A stretch of DNA of 20,626 nucleotides. Source: Porogramme epimiltina (lineage: Eukaryota > Basidiomycota > Agaricomycetes > Polyporales > Polyporaceae). Positions 19,603 through 20,626 of this stretch are shown one piece after another (positions within the stretch are counted from its first letter, which is position 1; every line of letters starts with the position of its first letter). Both the position numbers and the translations under genes were made by a program. The DNA is taken from the NCBI GenBank assembly GCA_900155495.1, contig FTLJ01000172.1, forward strand, positions 1-20,626, in the 5' to 3' direction. The notes beneath the pieces are model-generated. The model was not told the DNA's origin. It saw only the letters and a list, made by a program, of their open reading frames with translations, and did not search any database.

Positions 19603-19834
19603 GCCGATTGACAGATGTCGACTGCCAGACGAGTGTGGTTCGTCCCAGCTTCCTCCAATGCGATCTGATCACTCGCGATCGCGGTGACGTCGTCCGCGGA
19701 GACGCGAGACGCGAGATGGGAGCGCTGCGGCGGTCCGCCGCCGCTGTGCGTGTGAGGGGCTGGCAACGGTGGAGAGCGGTGGGGCTGGGAGGAGCAGGAG
19801 GTATTGGTCCGCCGGGTCGAGCGGGTGGGGAGTA

Positions 19835-19840
19835 TATAAA
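19835..19840 (+). promoter_or_regulatory. TATA box of the orphan (fourth) F-box promoter
   Basis: TATAAA followed by GAG aligns with the TATAAAGAG before copy C. It is followed by the duplicated leader to about 20003 but no F-box gene, so transcription from it would enter unrelated GC-rich DNA. Confidence 0.55.
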
Positions 19841-20003
19841 GAGGGCTGTCGCGCGCGGGGCCGCCTGCTTGTGTGCCCGTCCACTTCGCCTTCCCCGTTA
19901 TCGTTGTCGCGGGGAGATCTTCGGGCACACGCAGGCTCGCACAAAGCACGGATACGTGGAAACTCGGCTTGTATTCTATACAGTGCTAGTATGTCGTGTT
20001 GTG

Positions 20004-20626
20004 ATAAAGAAGCTAAAGTGGGCTACAGCAAGAACGTGAAGGGCAAGACTAATGCGTGAAGAACGGAACAAGTAAAAAAAGTCGTGACGAGGTAAAGGTA
20101 GAGGTATAATACGACCATGTGCGCGCGGGGCCCCGGAGGACGTGCCAAGCAGCAACGGCAGGGATATCCGAGAGAAACAACGGGGAAGGAGACAACGGGG
20201 CCACGGAATTACAGGGCGCGCGCGTACGGACGTAAGTACGCGACGCCCGGTCTAAGAGGGACGCCGATCGACGGTCGGCCGGCTGCGGTGGGCGGGTGGG
20301 CGGGGCGCCGCCCCGCGTGCGCGCACGCGAGAAAGAAGCGGCGGGTGCTACCGACTGCATAGTGCGCGGGGATGCGCGCCGCGAAAAAAAAAGAGCAAGT
20401 ACGCGCGCGGGCGCGCGGCTGAGCCTGAGCTACTACGGTACGGCGTACGTACGGAAGAGCAAAGGCGAGCGCGCGGGCGCGGCACGTAGAAGCGCGCTGC
20501 GCACGGGGTACACAAGGGGCCCGTCCCCGCTCTGGGAACGAAGGGGGGCTAGGGTGGGGGAGCGGTGCGGTGCAGCGAGGGCGGGCGCACGCGGGGCCGG
20601 CCGGGGGACGGGCTGGTGGGGGGGGG
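20004..20626. other. GC-rich low-complexity end with G-run motifs; no gene seen
   Basis: This stretch has no similarity to the F-box units by eye. It is rich in CGCG and GTACG words, has an A9 run near 20383, and ends in nine G. Two places meet the four-run G-quadruplex pattern: 20534-20560 and 20593-20626. No ORF with recognisable content was found. The run at the end may reflect a contig edge, but that cannot be told from the window alone. Confidence 0.5.

Larger units (their letters stand above)
18859..20003. repeat. Spacer repeat unit, second copy, ending in an orphan F-box promoter
   Basis: This is the duplicate of the spacer at 15698-16918. It begins with the open remnant of the copy C tail (18859-18912) and continues through the conserved blocks to the GCGATCTGATCACTCGCGAT element (19660), a TATA box (19835-19840) and the leader words CACACGCAGGCTC, CGGCTTGTATTCTATA and CAGTGCTAG. 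Similarity to the B and C leaders fades near 20003, before the AACTTGCATCTACCCC block, and no F-box coding sequence follows. It carries extra sequence at about 19456-19650 that the first copy lacks. Confidence 0.82.

Noticed and set aside
19407..20039. 210-residue plus-strand frame across the second spacer
   Set aside because: It begins at GTG and is not kept in the first spacer copy, so the spacer looks non-coding.

Overview
This window is nuclear DNA from a filamentous basidiomycete, most likely an Agaricomycete (inference). Protein-coding genes are split by many 41-78 bp introns with GTRNGT-type donors and CTNAY branch sites. The recognisable proteins are PEX7, a SIRT4-like sirtuin, a fungal DUF6533 seven-helix protein and basidiomycete-type F-box proteins. 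Exons are GC-rich and proline/serine-rich. No rRNA, tRNA, CRISPR array or intact transposon was recognised.

Left third (1-5229): three plus-strand genes of unrecognised function. The first is cut by the window edge. The second (1692-3088) and third (3737-5229) each carry the same C-X2-C-X19-H-X3-C zinc-finger-like motif. The first and second share the octapeptide EMPTWTPL. They look like a diverged tandem family. A near-perfect 56 bp palindrome (933-988) lies between the first and second.

Middle (5924-10972): a housekeeping block. A sirtuin gene on the minus strand (10 exons, including exons of 10 and 12 nt and one GC-AG intron) and PEX7 on the plus strand (5 exons) are head to head, with 91 bp between start codons. 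A DUF6533-type membrane protein with about ten exons follows.

Right half (11197-20626): a recent tandem array of three F-box/leucine-rich proteins, here called copies A, B and C. Each has one 62 bp intron at the same site. The flanking DNA is duplicated too: the roughly 1.2 kb spacer after B recurs after C, and it ends in a fourth copy of the promoter that has no F-box gene behind it. Copies B and C share a premature stop relative to the C-terminus of A, and B also carries a 1-nt shift, so the order of events can be partly read. The last 600 bp is GC-rich, low-complexity, G-run DNA ending in nine G.

Gene models were spliced by hand from the sequence. PEX7, sirtuin and F-box junctions are well supported by reading frame and family sequence. 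Two junctions in the DUF6533 gene are uncertain.
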